Shown here in pieces: positions 8,568 through 16,965 of a stretch of DNA of 32,844 nt; the stretch's first letter is position 1; each line of letters starts with the position of its first letter. The DNA comes from Pseudomonadota bacterium (GTDB lineage: Bacteria > Pseudomonadota > Alphaproteobacteria > Rhizobiales > Pleomorphomonadaceae): positions 1 to 32,844 of the forward strand of contig JAGSYV010000128.1 of the NCBI GenBank assembly GCA_018262505.1, read 5' to 3'. A program made the translations under genes and the position numbers. The notes under the pieces were generated by a model. The model was not told the origin of the DNA. It searched no databases and worked only from the letters and a program-made list of their open reading frames with translations.

Positions 8568-9367
8568 TCAGTCCTTCGTGGACATGGCACCCATCAGCCT
8601 CGGCAGGTCGCCGAAACGGGCGATCAGGCCGAACACCGCCGCCGTCACCGCCACGAACAGCACCGACACCGCCGCCATGGTCGGCGTGTAGCCATAGCGC
8701 AGCGCGTTGAACACCTTGATCGGCAGCGTCTCGCGCACGAAGCCGATGGTCATGTAGGCGACGATGTATTCGTTGAGCGACAGGACGAAGGCGAAGGCAT
8801 AGCCGGAGACGACATAGGGCAGGATCAGCGGCAGTACGACCGTGCGGAACACCGTACGATCGTCGGCGCCCATGGTGGCGGCGGCCTCGGTCAGAGAGCG
8901 ATCGATCGACGAGAAGCCGAGCGTCAGCGTGACCAGCGGCAGCGTGACGAAGAAGATGGCGTGGGCAATCACCGCCGTCCACGGCTGGCCGTAGAAGCCG
9001 GATGTGGCCCAGAAGGTGAGAAAGCCCAGGGCGGTGATTACCGGCGGCAGCGTGAAGGGGGCCACGCCGAGCAGTTGGAACACCTGTGCCCAGGGCGCGA
9101 CACGCCGCCAGAGGAACCAGGCAAGCGGCAGGGCAATGACGACGGCTAACGCCGCCGACGTAACGGCCAGCAGCACCGAGGCGATCAGCGCTCGCAACCA
9201 CTCGGGATCGCTGAAGATCTGAGCGAACCAGTGCAGCGAAAAGCCCTGCGGCGGGAAGGCGAGGTTCTGCTTTTCGTTGAAGGAAACGCCGGTGACCACG
9301 ACGATGGGCGCGGCGAGGAAGATGCCGACCAGCGCAAGATAGAGGCGGGAAAGGAAGCGCGCTCCAT
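8568..9367 (-). CDS. Polyamine-type ABC permease (PotC-like), frameshift at its 5' end
   Basis: The second permease of a polyamine-type importer. The body from GTG 9299 reads cleanly (VTGVSFNEKQNLAFPPQGFS and so on, with the coupling loop EAAATMGADDRTVFRTVVLP). The same frame continues upstream as RFLSRLYLALVGIFLAAPIV, which is clearly the first membrane helix, but it reaches no start codon before the TGA that ends the upstream gene. An ATG at 9367, in the usual TGAGATG overlap, lies one frame off. Adding one base near 9355-9362 would give MERRFLSRLY and a normal 266-residue protein. As written, only a GTG start at 9299 is available, and it would lose helix 1. A sequencing or assembly error or a recent indel is likely. 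Confidence 0.8.
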
Positions 9368-9368
9368 C

Positions 9369-10220
9369 TCAAGCCTCCAGCTTCTTGCCGGCAAACATCG
9401 TCAGCGAGACGAGCGCCAGCGACACCAGCACCAGGAAGACCGCCATGGCGGCCGCGAACGGCATGTTGGATTGGTAGAGCGCCTGGTCGGTGATCAGCAC
9501 CGACAGCGTCCAGTGGCTCGGTCGTCCCAGGATCTGCGGCAGGAGATAGGAGCCGAGCGCGAAGATGAAGGCCATGATCAGCGTGGCGATCAGCGTCGTC
9601 CGGAGCGCCGGCAGCACCACAGTGAAGAAGGCCTTGAGCGGCGAGGCGCCCAGTGTACGCGCCACCTCGGTCAGCGTCGGGTCGAGCCGTACCATCGACG
9701 GATAGAGCACCAGAACGGCATAGGGCATCGCCTGATAGACCATGCCGGTCAGTACCGCGCCAAAGCCCGGCACCAGCGCCTGGGGTGCCTGCATCAGGCC
9801 CAACCAGACAAGCAGGTTGGTAATGCCGGCGGTGCGCGACAGAAGCGTCGACCAGGCAAAGCCGATGATCACTTCCGACAGCGACAGGATCGACAGCAGC
9901 GCCACCAGCCAGATCACCTGCGTCTGCCGTCGCGAGCGGGCGATCAGATAGGTGAAGGGTACGGCGACGATCAGCGACACCACGGCCACGGCGATGGCGA
10001 GATACAGCGAGAAGATCAGGACGTTGCCGAAGAAGGGCGTCAGGAAGCGGGCATAGTTGGCCAGCACGAAATCCGGCACATAGAAGCCGCCCTGCTGACG
10101 GCGGAAGAAACTCACCGCCACCATGGTGCCGAAGGGCACGATGAAGAAGATGGTCAGCATCAGGCCGGGAAAGATCACCGGCAGATGCTGGACAAAGCCG
10201 CGGGCAGGTTCGCGTCTCAT
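9369..10220 (-). CDS. Polyamine-type ABC permease (PotB-like)
   Basis: An inner-membrane permease of 283 residues. It starts with a short basic tail and the helix VIFPGLMLTIFFIVPFGTMV, and has the conserved coupling loop EVARTLGASPLKAFFTVVLP (about residues 185-205). It overlaps the upstream ATPase stop by four bases (ATGA) and precedes the PotC-like gene. With the PotD-like binding protein and PotA-like ATPase it makes a type I importer of the spermidine/putrescine class. The reading frame is intact, unlike its two neighbours. Confidence 0.9.
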   Translation of the reverse strand: MRREPARGFVQHLPVIFPGLMLTIFFIVPFGTMVAVSFFRRQQGGFYVPDFVLANYARFLTPFFGNVLIFSLYLAIAVAVVSLIVAVPFTYLIARSRRQTQVIWLVALLSILSLSEVIIGFAWSTLLSRTAGITNLLVWLGLMQAPQALVPGFGAVLTGMVYQAMPYAVLVLYPSMVRLDPTLTEVARTLGASPLKAFFTVVLPALRTTLIATLIMAFIFALGSYLLPQILGRPSHWTLSVLITDQALYQSNMPFAAAMAVFLVLVSLALVSLTMFAGKKLEA

Positions 10221-11162
10221 CGGGTGAGCACCACGGAATGGGCGGGATCGAGACGAAGGCCGACACGGTCGCCGATCGCCAGTTGGGGCCGGGAGCGGGG
10301 GCTCGTTACCGCAACCACCTGAGTACCATCGGCGTCCAGGAAGAACTCGATGGCGCCACCGAGGTCACGCACGAAGGTGACGGTGGCCTCCGGTAGGTCC
10401 GAAGAGGGGGCGACGAGCTCGACATCTTCCGGCCGCACCGACAGTGTCGCCTTTGAAACGCCATAGGGCAGCGCGACGGCGGAGGGACGGCCGAGCAACA
10501 TGGTGCGATCGCCGTCGCGAACAATGTCGATCAGGTTGGTCGAGCCGATGAAATCGGCAACGAAGGTATCGGCAGGCTTGCGATAGATTTCGACCGGCGA
10601 CGCCGCCTGACGGATCTCGCCGCCCTTCATGACGATCACCGTGTCGGCCATGGTCATCGCCTCGCGCTGATCGCGCCGACAGCGGCTCATCGAGCAGGAA
10701 CAGGCGCGGACTGACGGCGAGTGCGCGAGCGATGGCAACACGTTGACGCTGACCGCCCGACAACTTGGCGACGGCTCGGTCGGCATAGCCCGGCAGATGA
10801 ACGAGGGCGAGCAGTTCCTCGACGCGACGGGCCTGCTCTTCCTTGGAAAGACCGCGAATCCTGAGCGCGTAAGCGATATTGCCGCCAACGGTCAGATGCG
10901 GAAACAGCGCCAGCGACTGGAACACCATGCCGAGGTTTCGCTTGTGGGTCGGCTGGTGGGTGATGTCCTCACCGTCGATCGAGATGGTGCCGGTGGTGGG
11001 CAGATCGAGGCCGGCGATCATGCGGAGCAGCGTCGTCTTGCCACAGCCTGACGGTCCGAGCAGGCAGACGAAGCGGCCGTTGGGCACTTCGAGATCGACG
11101 TCATTGACCGCCTTGACCGGGCCGAAGTCCCGGCTGACGCCCTTGAGTACCAGTCCCGACAT
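10217..11162 (-). pseudogene. Polyamine-type ABC ATPase (PotA-like), interrupted by an internal deletion
   Basis: The first frame from ATG 11162 contains Walker A (GPSGCGKTT), a Q-loop, signature LSGGQRQR and Walker B (LFLLDEPLSA). Immediately afterwards the frame is lost. The second frame begins DQREAMTMADTVIVMKGG and runs through a C-terminal TOBE-like domain (LSVRPEDVELV) to the stop at 10217. PotA-type proteins have about 29 residues between LSA and DQREAM (the D-loop, the following helix and the switch histidine). Only one base sits there, so about 86 nt are missing near 10671-10679. Adding 86 restores 344 codons, a normal size. Without the D-loop and H-switch the product could not be active. 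Confidence 0.88.
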
Positions 11163-11186
11163 GAGGATTTCCGTCGCGAGAAAAGG

Positions 11187-11210
11187 GGCGCCTCGCTCAA
11201 GCGAGGCGCC
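11187..11210 (-). terminator. Hairpin after the polyamine-type binding-protein gene
   Basis: A perfect 10-bp stem (GGCGCCTCGC with its complement) and a 4-nt loop sit in the 65-base gap between the binding protein and the ATPase. On the minus strand it is followed by CCTTTTC. It is probably a partial terminator or mRNA 3' stabiliser within the operon. Confidence 0.6.
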
Positions 11211-11227
11211 GGATATGGCGAAGTCGA

Positions 11228-12316
11228 TCAGCCGACGATCAGCTCGGTCCACTTCTCGCTCAGCCAGTCGGCCTTCTGAACCTGCATGTCATAGCGCGGA
11301 ATGATCGGCTCGATCTCCGACGAGGCGGCGGCGAACTCGGCGTCCGTGAGGTCGGTCAGCGAACGCTTGACGGTCGGCGCGGTGCCGACCTTGCGCGTCA
11401 CCAGCGCCTGGATCGACGGCTGGCTCATGAAGTCGATGAACAGATGCGCTTCTTCGACCTTCTTCGACGCCTTGGAAAGTGCCCAGCAGCCGGAATCGAG
11501 GATTCCGCCTTCCTTGGGGAAGGTAGAGCGGACGTGGAAGCCGTCGGCAATCGCGAGGCCCGTCACGTCATGATAATATTGGCCCATCGGAATTTCGCCC
11601 GACTTCAGCGCCTGCTCGAACTGCGCCTCGTCGCGGTACCACAGGCGGACATTGCTCTTGAGTTCGGCCAGCTTGTCGAATGCCTTGAGAATGCCCTCCT
11701 CGGTGTCGAGCAGCTTGGTGCCGCCGAAGAAGGTCTTGGCCGTCACTTCCAGGAGGAAGGAGTTGGAGACCAGCGCCATCAGGCCGAGCTTGTCGGCGTT
11801 GGACTTGTCCCACAGGAAAGCCCAGGAAGTCGGCGCTTCCTTGTAGACGTCGGTGTTGGAGACCAGCGTCACGTACCAGGCGACGGCACCAATGCCGGCA
11901 ATGCGACCGTCGGGGTATTTGTTGATGAAGGTCGGGATCAGCCCGTCGATGTTCTTGATCTTGGCGGCATCGAGCGGCGCCCACAGTTCGGTCGCCTGAC
12001 CCTTGAGCATCGACGTCTGCGAGATCATCGACACATCCGCTGGCGCCTCGCCGGCATTGGCCGCCTGCTGAAGCTGGACGAGCCAGGCCTCACCGGTCGG
12101 TTCGGCCACCGATTCGACGGTGATGCCGGTCGCCTTGGTGAACTCGGGGAAAACGTTCTTGTCGAACGAATCCTTGAAGTAGCCGCCATAGGCGCCAACC
12201 TTGAGCGTGCGATCCTGGGCACGCAGCACGTTGGGCATGGCGAGCACGGCGGCGCCGGTGGCGCCGGCCGCGAGCAAGGCACGACGGCTGATGGAGATAT
12301 CTGTAAGCTTGGTCAT
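11228..12316 (-). CDS. Polyamine-type (PotD-like) ABC substrate-binding protein
   Basis: A periplasmic binding protein of 362 residues. It begins with a Tat-type signal (SRRALLAAGATGAAVLAMP, RR near residues 10-11) and continues LKVGAYGGYFKDSFDKNVFP, the usual opening of PotD/spermidine-type proteins. A later segment, GEIPMGQYYHDVTGLAIADG, also fits this family. AAGGGGACC lies about 7 bases before the ATG at 12316. The gene lies 67 bases downstream of the agmatinase-family gene and heads the transporter genes. This suggests that it captures agmatine, another guanidino compound or a polyamine; the exact ligand is inferred. Confidence 0.88.
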   Translation of the reverse strand: MTKLTDISISRRALLAAGATGAAVLAMPNVLRAQDRTLKVGAYGGYFKDSFDKNVFPEFTKATGITVESVAEPTGEAWLVQLQQAANAGEAPADVSMISQTSMLKGQATELWAPLDAAKIKNIDGLIPTFINKYPDGRIAGIGAVAWYVTLVSNTDVYKEAPTSWAFLWDKSNADKLGLMALVSNSFLLEVTAKTFFGGTKLLDTEEGILKAFDKLAELKSNVRLWYRDEAQFEQALKSGEIPMGQYYHDVTGLAIADGFHVRSTFPKEGGILDSGCWALSKASKKVEEAHLFIDFMSQPSIQALVTRKVGTAPTVKRSLTDLTDAEFAAASSEIEPIIPRYDMQVQKADWLSEKWTELIVG

Positions 12317-12383
12317 GTTGGCTGGTCCCCTTATGTCTGCCGCTGCCGTTTTCGGCGTCCACGGCCGTTCCCCTGTTCAGGAT

Positions 12384-13436
12384 TTATTTACTCTTTTTCA
12401 GCGCCGGGCTGAACACCATCAGGCTCAGGATCTCGAAAAGCATCTGCGCACCGATCTGAGCCGTATTGCTGGTCGCGTCATATTGCGGGGCGACCTCGAC
12501 GACGTCGCCGCCAACGAGATTGAGCCCCTTCAGTCCCCGGACAAGCGCCAAGGCTTCACGACTGGTGAGGCCACCCACTTCCGGCGTGCCGGTGCCCGGC
12601 GCGAAAGCCGGGTCGAGGCTGTCGATGTCGAAGGACAGATAGGTCGGGCCATCGCCCACCACCTTTCGTGCCATCTCGACGATGGCCGGGATGCCAAGAC
12701 CGGAAATGTCCTTGGCATCAATGACGGTCATGCCGCTATCGCGCGAGAACTCCCAGAGATATTCCGACGATCCGCGAATGCCGATCTGGATGGTCCGGGT
12801 GGGATCGAGGACGCCGTCGAGCACGGCGTTGCGGAACGGGCCGCCATGGTGGAACTTGGTGTCGTCGAAAGGCGCGCCGGTGTCGGAGTGGGCGTCGATA
12901 TGGACGAGGCCCACCGGGGCCTTGGCGCCAATCGCCCGCAGGATCGGATGGGTAATGGAGTGATCGCCGCCCACCGATAGCGGCAGCACGCCAGCGGCCA
13001 CGATCGCGGCTATCGTCCGCTCGATGTCCTCATGGCTCTGTTCCAGCCGGAAACGACCGCGGAACGGTACGTCGCCGATGTCGGCCACGGAAATGTCGTG
13101 GATGGGCGCGGTGTCGAGTACCTCGTTATAGGGACCGATGCGTTCGATCGCCCTGAGCGCACGTGGTCCGAAGCGCGAACCAGGACGATTGGTCACGCCG
13201 AGATCCATCGGCATGCCAAGCAGGGCAACGTCCAACCCGGCAAAATCCGGGGCGGCCCAATCAACCAAGCGAGCCGGAGCCGACAGTAAAGTAGGCATGC
13301 CTGCAAACGGGGCAGCTCTTGTGCCACCCTTGAAAATACGGGCAGCGACGCGCGCGTAGCGTGGATCGTAGGTCTCGCCCGGCTGGCCGGTGTATTTCTC
13401 CCGCAGTGCTTTCAGCCGCTCGGCATCCCAGACCAT
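12384..13436 (-). CDS. speB: Agmatinase/guanidino-acid hydrolase family ureohydrolase
   Basis: A 350-residue Mn-dependent ureohydrolase that cleaves a guanidino group to urea. All six metal ligands of the family are visible: His159 in VGGDHS, Asp181, His183 and Asp185 in HIDAHSDT, and Asp270 and Asp272 in SFDIDSLDPAFAPGTGTPE. The N-terminal segment (APFAGMPTLL, then LGMPMDLGVTNRPGSRFGPR) fits agmatinase and the related guanidinobutyrase/guanidinopropionase enzymes, which sequence alone does not separate well. The ATG at 13436 is preceded by GAGAGG; a longer upstream start lacks support. It is divergent from a LysR gene and upstream of a polyamine-type importer, so substrate uptake and hydrolysis are probably coupled. 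Confidence 0.88.
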   Translation of the reverse strand: MVWDAERLKALREKYTGQPGETYDPRYARVAARIFKGGTRAAPFAGMPTLLSAPARLVDWAAPDFAGLDVALLGMPMDLGVTNRPGSRFGPRALRAIERIGPYNEVLDTAPIHDISVADIGDVPFRGRFRLEQSHEDIERTIAAIVAAGVLPLSVGGDHSITHPILRAIGAKAPVGLVHIDAHSDTGAPFDDTKFHHGGPFRNAVLDGVLDPTRTIQIGIRGSSEYLWEFSRDSGMTVIDAKDISGLGIPAIVEMARKVVGDGPTYLSFDIDSLDPAFAPGTGTPEVGGLTSREALALVRGLKGLNLVGGDVVEVAPQYDATSNTAQIGAQMLFEILSLMVFSPALKKSK

Positions 13437-13582
13437 GGATGATCGACCTCTCGACAAGCCACATCGCCATTTCCGGCGCTCGCGGCGCTGACATCGCGTC
13501 GGCGATGGATCCGACACTCTTTATGGACCGTTCCCCGGGACGTTAGCCGTCCCTTTGTTGCCCAATCAAAAGGCAAATCTAT

Positions 13583-13611
13583 TTGAAATGCAATTCACAT
13601 TGATTTATCCA
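13583..13611 (+). promoter_or_regulatory. Candidate LysR-gene promoter with overlapping inverted repeat
   Basis: TTGAAA at 13583-13588 and TATCCA at 13606-13611, 17 bases apart, form a plausible sigma-70-type promoter for the LysR gene. Overlapping the -35 is TGAAATGCAATTCA (13584-13597), an inverted repeat matching at 12 of 14 positions, of the T-N11-A kind bound by LysR proteins. A site here could control both divergent transcripts. The sequence is seen; the function is inferred. Confidence 0.45.
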
Positions 13612-13643
13612 AACAGGTGAATTTTTCTCACACATAGGGTCCA

Positions 13644-14612
13644 ATGAGCGAACAGGGGATTCCCAGCCGGCTACCGCCGCTCAACTCGTTGCGCGCCTTC
13701 GAAGCGACCGCCCGTCGCGGCTCGGTGTCGGCGGCGGCGCGCGAACTTGGCGTTACGCACGGCGCCGTCAGCCATCAGATCAGGGCGCTGGAGCAGGCAC
13801 TCGGCTCCCCGCTGTTCGAACGCGGCAGCCGGCGCATGAAACTGACCGCCCAGGGCGCCCTGCTGCTACCTGCCGTCGCTCAGGCTTTCGGCGATATCGC
13901 GGCGGCAACGGCGCGCCTGCAACGGCCAGAGGCAAGCGGCACGCTCACCGTGATGTGCGTTGCCGGCCTGCTGTCCTTCTGGCTGCTGCCCCGCCTTCAT
14001 GGATTCACCGACGCCTATCCGGGCATCACGCTCGATCTGTCGGCCGGCAATGACCCAGCGCGCGTCGGCGATCCGGAGGTCGATCTCGTCATCCTCTACG
14101 GAAGCGGCAGCGTCAGCGGCTGCTGGAGCCGCCTCTGGAGTTCGCTCCGCCTGTTTCCAGTGGTGTCGCCGAGTCTGATCGCCAGCCGGCCGCTCCGCTC
14201 GGTGCGCGATCTCCGTCACCACACCTTGTTGCATGGGGATCGCGGGAATGAGTGGACGACGTGGCTGAGCGCCGCCGACGCTGCCGACCTGCCCCGCGGT
14301 CGCCAGCACTTCCTCGGCGATGCCCGCCTTTCCACCGAAGCTGCCGTGCATGGTCAGGGCGTCGCGGTAGGCGACACCATTACCGCCGCTCGGCTGATTG
14401 CCGATGGCGACCTCGTGGTGCCCTTCGACCTCTCCGTCGCTGCGAACGACAGCTTCTTCGTCGCGTGCCGAAGCGAAATGCGTTCGGCTCCGATCGTCAA
14501 GGCTTTCGTCGACTGGCTGTTTGCCACGCTCGATGCCGACGCCCTTCCCGAACCGAGACTGTCACCCCGCTCGCCACCGCGTCAACCTGCCCCGTTCTCA
14601 CCCGATCCCTGA
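13644..14612 (+). CDS. LysR-family transcriptional regulator (GcvA-like)
   Basis: A 322-residue regulator. The N-terminal winged helix is evident from LPPLNSLRAFEATARRGSVS through AARELGVTHGAVSHQIRALE (about residues 10-50). A LysR substrate-binding domain follows, with FWLLPRLHGFTDAYPGI near residue 115. The start LPPLNSLRAFEA is typical of the GcvA-like branch, often found next to amino-acid genes. It lies divergent from the agmatinase-family gene and 25 bases before an aminotransferase, so it probably controls both in response to the guanidino compound or a product. The C-terminal tail beyond about residue 300 is proline-rich and unremarkable. Confidence 0.9.
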   Translation: MSEQGIPSRLPPLNSLRAFEATARRGSVSAAARELGVTHGAVSHQIRALEQALGSPLFERGSRRMKLTAQGALLLPAVAQAFGDIAAATARLQRPEASGTLTVMCVAGLLSFWLLPRLHGFTDAYPGITLDLSAGNDPARVGDPEVDLVILYGSGSVSGCWSRLWSSLRLFPVVSPSLIASRPLRSVRDLRHHTLLHGDRGNEWTTWLSAADAADLPRGRQHFLGDARLSTEAAVHGQGVAVGDTITAARLIADGDLVVPFDLSVAANDSFFVACRSEMRSAPIVKAFVDWLFATLDADALPEPRLSPRSPPRQPAPFSPDP

Positions 14613-14637
14613 AACGCGCTGCCACAGGATACCGGAC

Positions 14638-15779
14638 ATGCCGCGCCTCAACTCGCTCATTACCGATCTCGCTCCGCCGCCCATCCCCTCTGTCCAAGCC
14701 TGGGCGCGCGCCTATGATGGCGCCTTCGGCCCGACGATCGACCTGTCGCAGGCAGTGCCGGGCTATCCTCCGCATCCCGATCTGATCGCCATGCTGACGG
14801 CCGCTGCGGCCGATCTTTCGACGGCAGCTTATGGTCCAATCGAAGGCGACCGCGCCCTGCGCGAAGCGCTCGCCGACGACGAGAGCGCGCTTTACGGCGC
14901 TGCCATCGCCGCCGACAACATTCACATCACTTCGGGCTGCAATCAGGCCTTCATCTGCGCCGCTCTGGCTGTCGCCGAACCCGGAAGCCGGGTCCTTCTT
15001 TCCAATCCCTTCTATTTCAATCATGAGACGTCGCTACGCATGTTCGGCGTCGGCACCGGCCTCGTCGACTGCCCGGCGGAAGGCGGCTTTCTGCCCAGCC
15101 TGGAAGCGCTGGACGCAGCCATCGCACCTGACGTGCGGGCATTCGCCGTCGTATCGCCCAACAACCCGACAGGCGCCGTTTATCCGCCAGCCCTGCTCGC
15201 TGCCCTGCTGGAACTTTGCCGCCGGCGCGGTATCTGGCTGATCCTCGACGAAACCTATCGCGACTTCCTGCCTGCCGAAGCGAAGCAGCCGCATGACCTG
15301 TTTCTCCGGCCAGGCTGGGGTGACGGGCTGATCTCGCTCTATTCGTTTTCGAAGAGTTTCTGCGTGCCCGGCTACCGGCTCGGCGCGGTAACGGCGAGCC
15401 CGGTCGTGGTACGCCGCGCGTCGGCCAGATTGCCGTCGCAGAGGCGCTCCCGAAGCTCGGCGCCTGGCGCGAGGCAAACAGAGCCGAAATCACTTTTCGC
15501 GCGGCGGCGCTGAAGGCAGCCATCGCCGAAGTCGGTGGTTGGGAGATCGGCGCCGTCGGCGCCTATTTCGCCTTCGTTCGCCATCCCTTCGCCGGCGTAC
15601 CGTCAGCTCGCGTTGCCGAGGAGCTGGCGCGGCGCGCCGGCGTCGTCACGGTGCCCGGCAGCTACTTCGGGCCAGGCCAGGAGGACTACCTGCGCTTTGC
15701 CTTCGCCAATGCCACGGCGGCAACCATCGGTCTATTGCCGGCACGTCTCCGCCAGCTCGGAACAGATCTCGGCGCTTAG
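14638..15779 (+). pseudogene. Class I/II PLP-dependent aminotransferase, interrupted by a short deletion
   Basis: The first frame, from ATG 14638, shows a fold-type I aminotransferase: VVSPNNPTGAVY with the PLP asparagine near residue 176, LILDETYRDF with Asp204 and Tyr207, and SFSKSFCVPGYRLG with the PLP lysine at residue 239. It fails after GAVTASPVVV. A second frame resumes PRVGQIAVAEALPKLGAW and runs to the TAG at 15777-15779, including VPGSYFGPGQEDYLRFAFA. The conserved stretch between them (about 13-14 residues) is absent. Roughly 40 nt are missing near 15408-15416; restoring 40 gives a 393-residue protein of normal length. It probably transaminates a product of the neighbouring pathway, but the substrate is unknown. 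Confidence 0.87.
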
Positions 15780-15780
15780 C

Positions 15781-15845
15781 CTAGAGCTTTATTGAGACGC
15801 AGTTCCGGACGCAAAACCGGTTCCCACTTTTGCTGGAACTGCTCT
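15781..15845. repeat. Rhizobial-type intergenic palindromic repeat
   Basis: The element is framed by AGAGC and GCTCT and contains GCAGTTCC (15799-15806) paired with GGAACTGC (15835-15842), with GCAAAACCGG and the TTTTGC arm inside. From memory, it closely resembles a short palindromic element scattered through intergenic regions of many Rhizobiales genomes; I cannot check copy number. It lies between the convergent aminotransferase and metallo-hydrolase genes, where the hairpin could serve as a two-way terminator. Confidence 0.6.
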
Positions 15846-15847
15846 CG

Positions 15848-16855
15848 TCACGCCGACGGTCGCCACCAGGAGCCACCGACCGGCAGGGCAACGAAGTCGT
15901 TGTCGGCAAGGCCGGCCGCGGTGCGCGCCTCAGCCAGCCGCAACGGCGGCTCGTCGAGCGCCTCGTCGGTCAATTGGAAACAGCCCCAATGGATGGCGAT
16001 GCTGCGCCGCGCCCCGATCTCGCGGTGGGCGAACACCGCCTCCTCGGGGTTCATATGGTGTTCCTTCATGATGCGTCGCGGATCGTAGGCGCCGATCGGC
16101 ATCAGCGCCAAGTCGAACAGCACACCGTGCCGCTCATGCGAGGTCAGACGATCGCGCGTTTCGCGAAAATGCGATCCGTAACCACTGTCGCCGGCAAAGT
16201 AGCAGGAGAAGCCGTCGGCAAAGACGGCAAAGCCACCCCACAGCATGCGATTGCGGTCGTTGAAGCTGCGCGCCGACCAGTGACGGGCCGGCGTCAAGGT
16301 CATGTCGAGACCGCGATAGGCGTGGCTCTGCCACCAATCAAGCTCGACGACGTTGCTGATGCCCCAGCGTCGCAGCAGCGCACCGACACCGAGCGGCGCG
16401 ACGAACAGCGTTCGGTCACCGAACCGACGATGAAGGCGCCGCACCGAGGCTCGATCGAGATGATCGAAATGGCCATGCGAAATCAGCACCACGTCGAGCG
16501 GCGGCAGGCGGTCCAGCGCAATACCGGGAGACACGACACGCTTAGGCCCGAGGAAACTGAAGGGCGAGGCACGCTCGCTGAAGATGGGGTCGGTGAGCAC
16601 CGTGAGACCGCCGATGCGGAGCAGCGCGGTTGAGTGGCCGATGAAGGTGGCCGAGGTTTCCGTGCCGATGATGCGCTCGAGATCGGGCGCCACCACTGGC
16701 GTCGGGCTTCCCGGCGGATGAGGCTTACCCTCGCGGCGCGCCTCCCGCTTCCAGGCCCAGATGTCGCGGAGGGTGGTACGGGCGGCTTCCACGTCCGGAT
16801 CGCGAAAACCGTCCGGCGTGTGGTGGGTCTTGGCGGGATCATAATAGGGATTCAT
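15848..16855 (-). CDS. MBL-fold metallo-hydrolase, NAPE-PLD/RomA-like
   Basis: A 335-residue metallo-beta-lactamase-fold hydrolase. The metal motif SHGHFDHLD supplies His127, His129, Asp131 and His132. Further family marks are TFIGHSTALLRIGG, VLTDPIFSERASPFSFLGPKR, the ligand region CYFAGDSGYG, and the late IAIHWGCFQ. These match the N-acyl-phosphatidylethanolamine phospholipase D-like (RomA) group, whose bacterial substrates are mostly unknown. The ATG at 16855 gives the familiar MNPYYDP opening. An ATG at 16864 sits only three bases after GGAGG and is the alternative. There is no signal peptide, so it is probably cytoplasmic. It is the last of the minus-strand genes here. Confidence 0.87.
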   Translation of the reverse strand: MNPYYDPAKTHHTPDGFRDPDVEAARTTLRDIWAWKREARREGKPHPPGSPTPVVAPDLERIIGTETSATFIGHSTALLRIGGLTVLTDPIFSERASPFSFLGPKRVVSPGIALDRLPPLDVVLISHGHFDHLDRASVRRLHRRFGDRTLFVAPLGVGALLRRWGISNVVELDWWQSHAYRGLDMTLTPARHWSARSFNDRNRMLWGGFAVFADGFSCYFAGDSGYGSHFRETRDRLTSHERHGVLFDLALMPIGAYDPRRIMKEHHMNPEEAVFAHREIGARRSIAIHWGCFQLTDEALDEPPLRLAEARTAAGLADNDFVALPVGGSWWRPSA

Positions 16856-16965
16856 GCAGGCCATTCGCCTCCGATGCACGGACACGCAAGGTAATGGCAA
16901 TATGGAGCCGTCTCAATAAACTGCCATAGGCATCGGGGGTTGCGAGCCACACAAAGATGTGAGCG

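Noticed and set aside
8557..10266. Minus-strand open frame of 569 codons spanning both permeases
   Set aside because: It is an out-of-frame reading with no hydrophobic pattern or motif. The two real permeases lie in another frame.
9231..10322. Long plus-strand open frame of 363 codons opposite the polyamine permease genes
   Set aside because: The translation is a low-complexity mix rich in His, Gln, Arg, Glu and Asp, as expected antisense to GC-rich membrane-protein genes. The minus strand encodes clear permeases.
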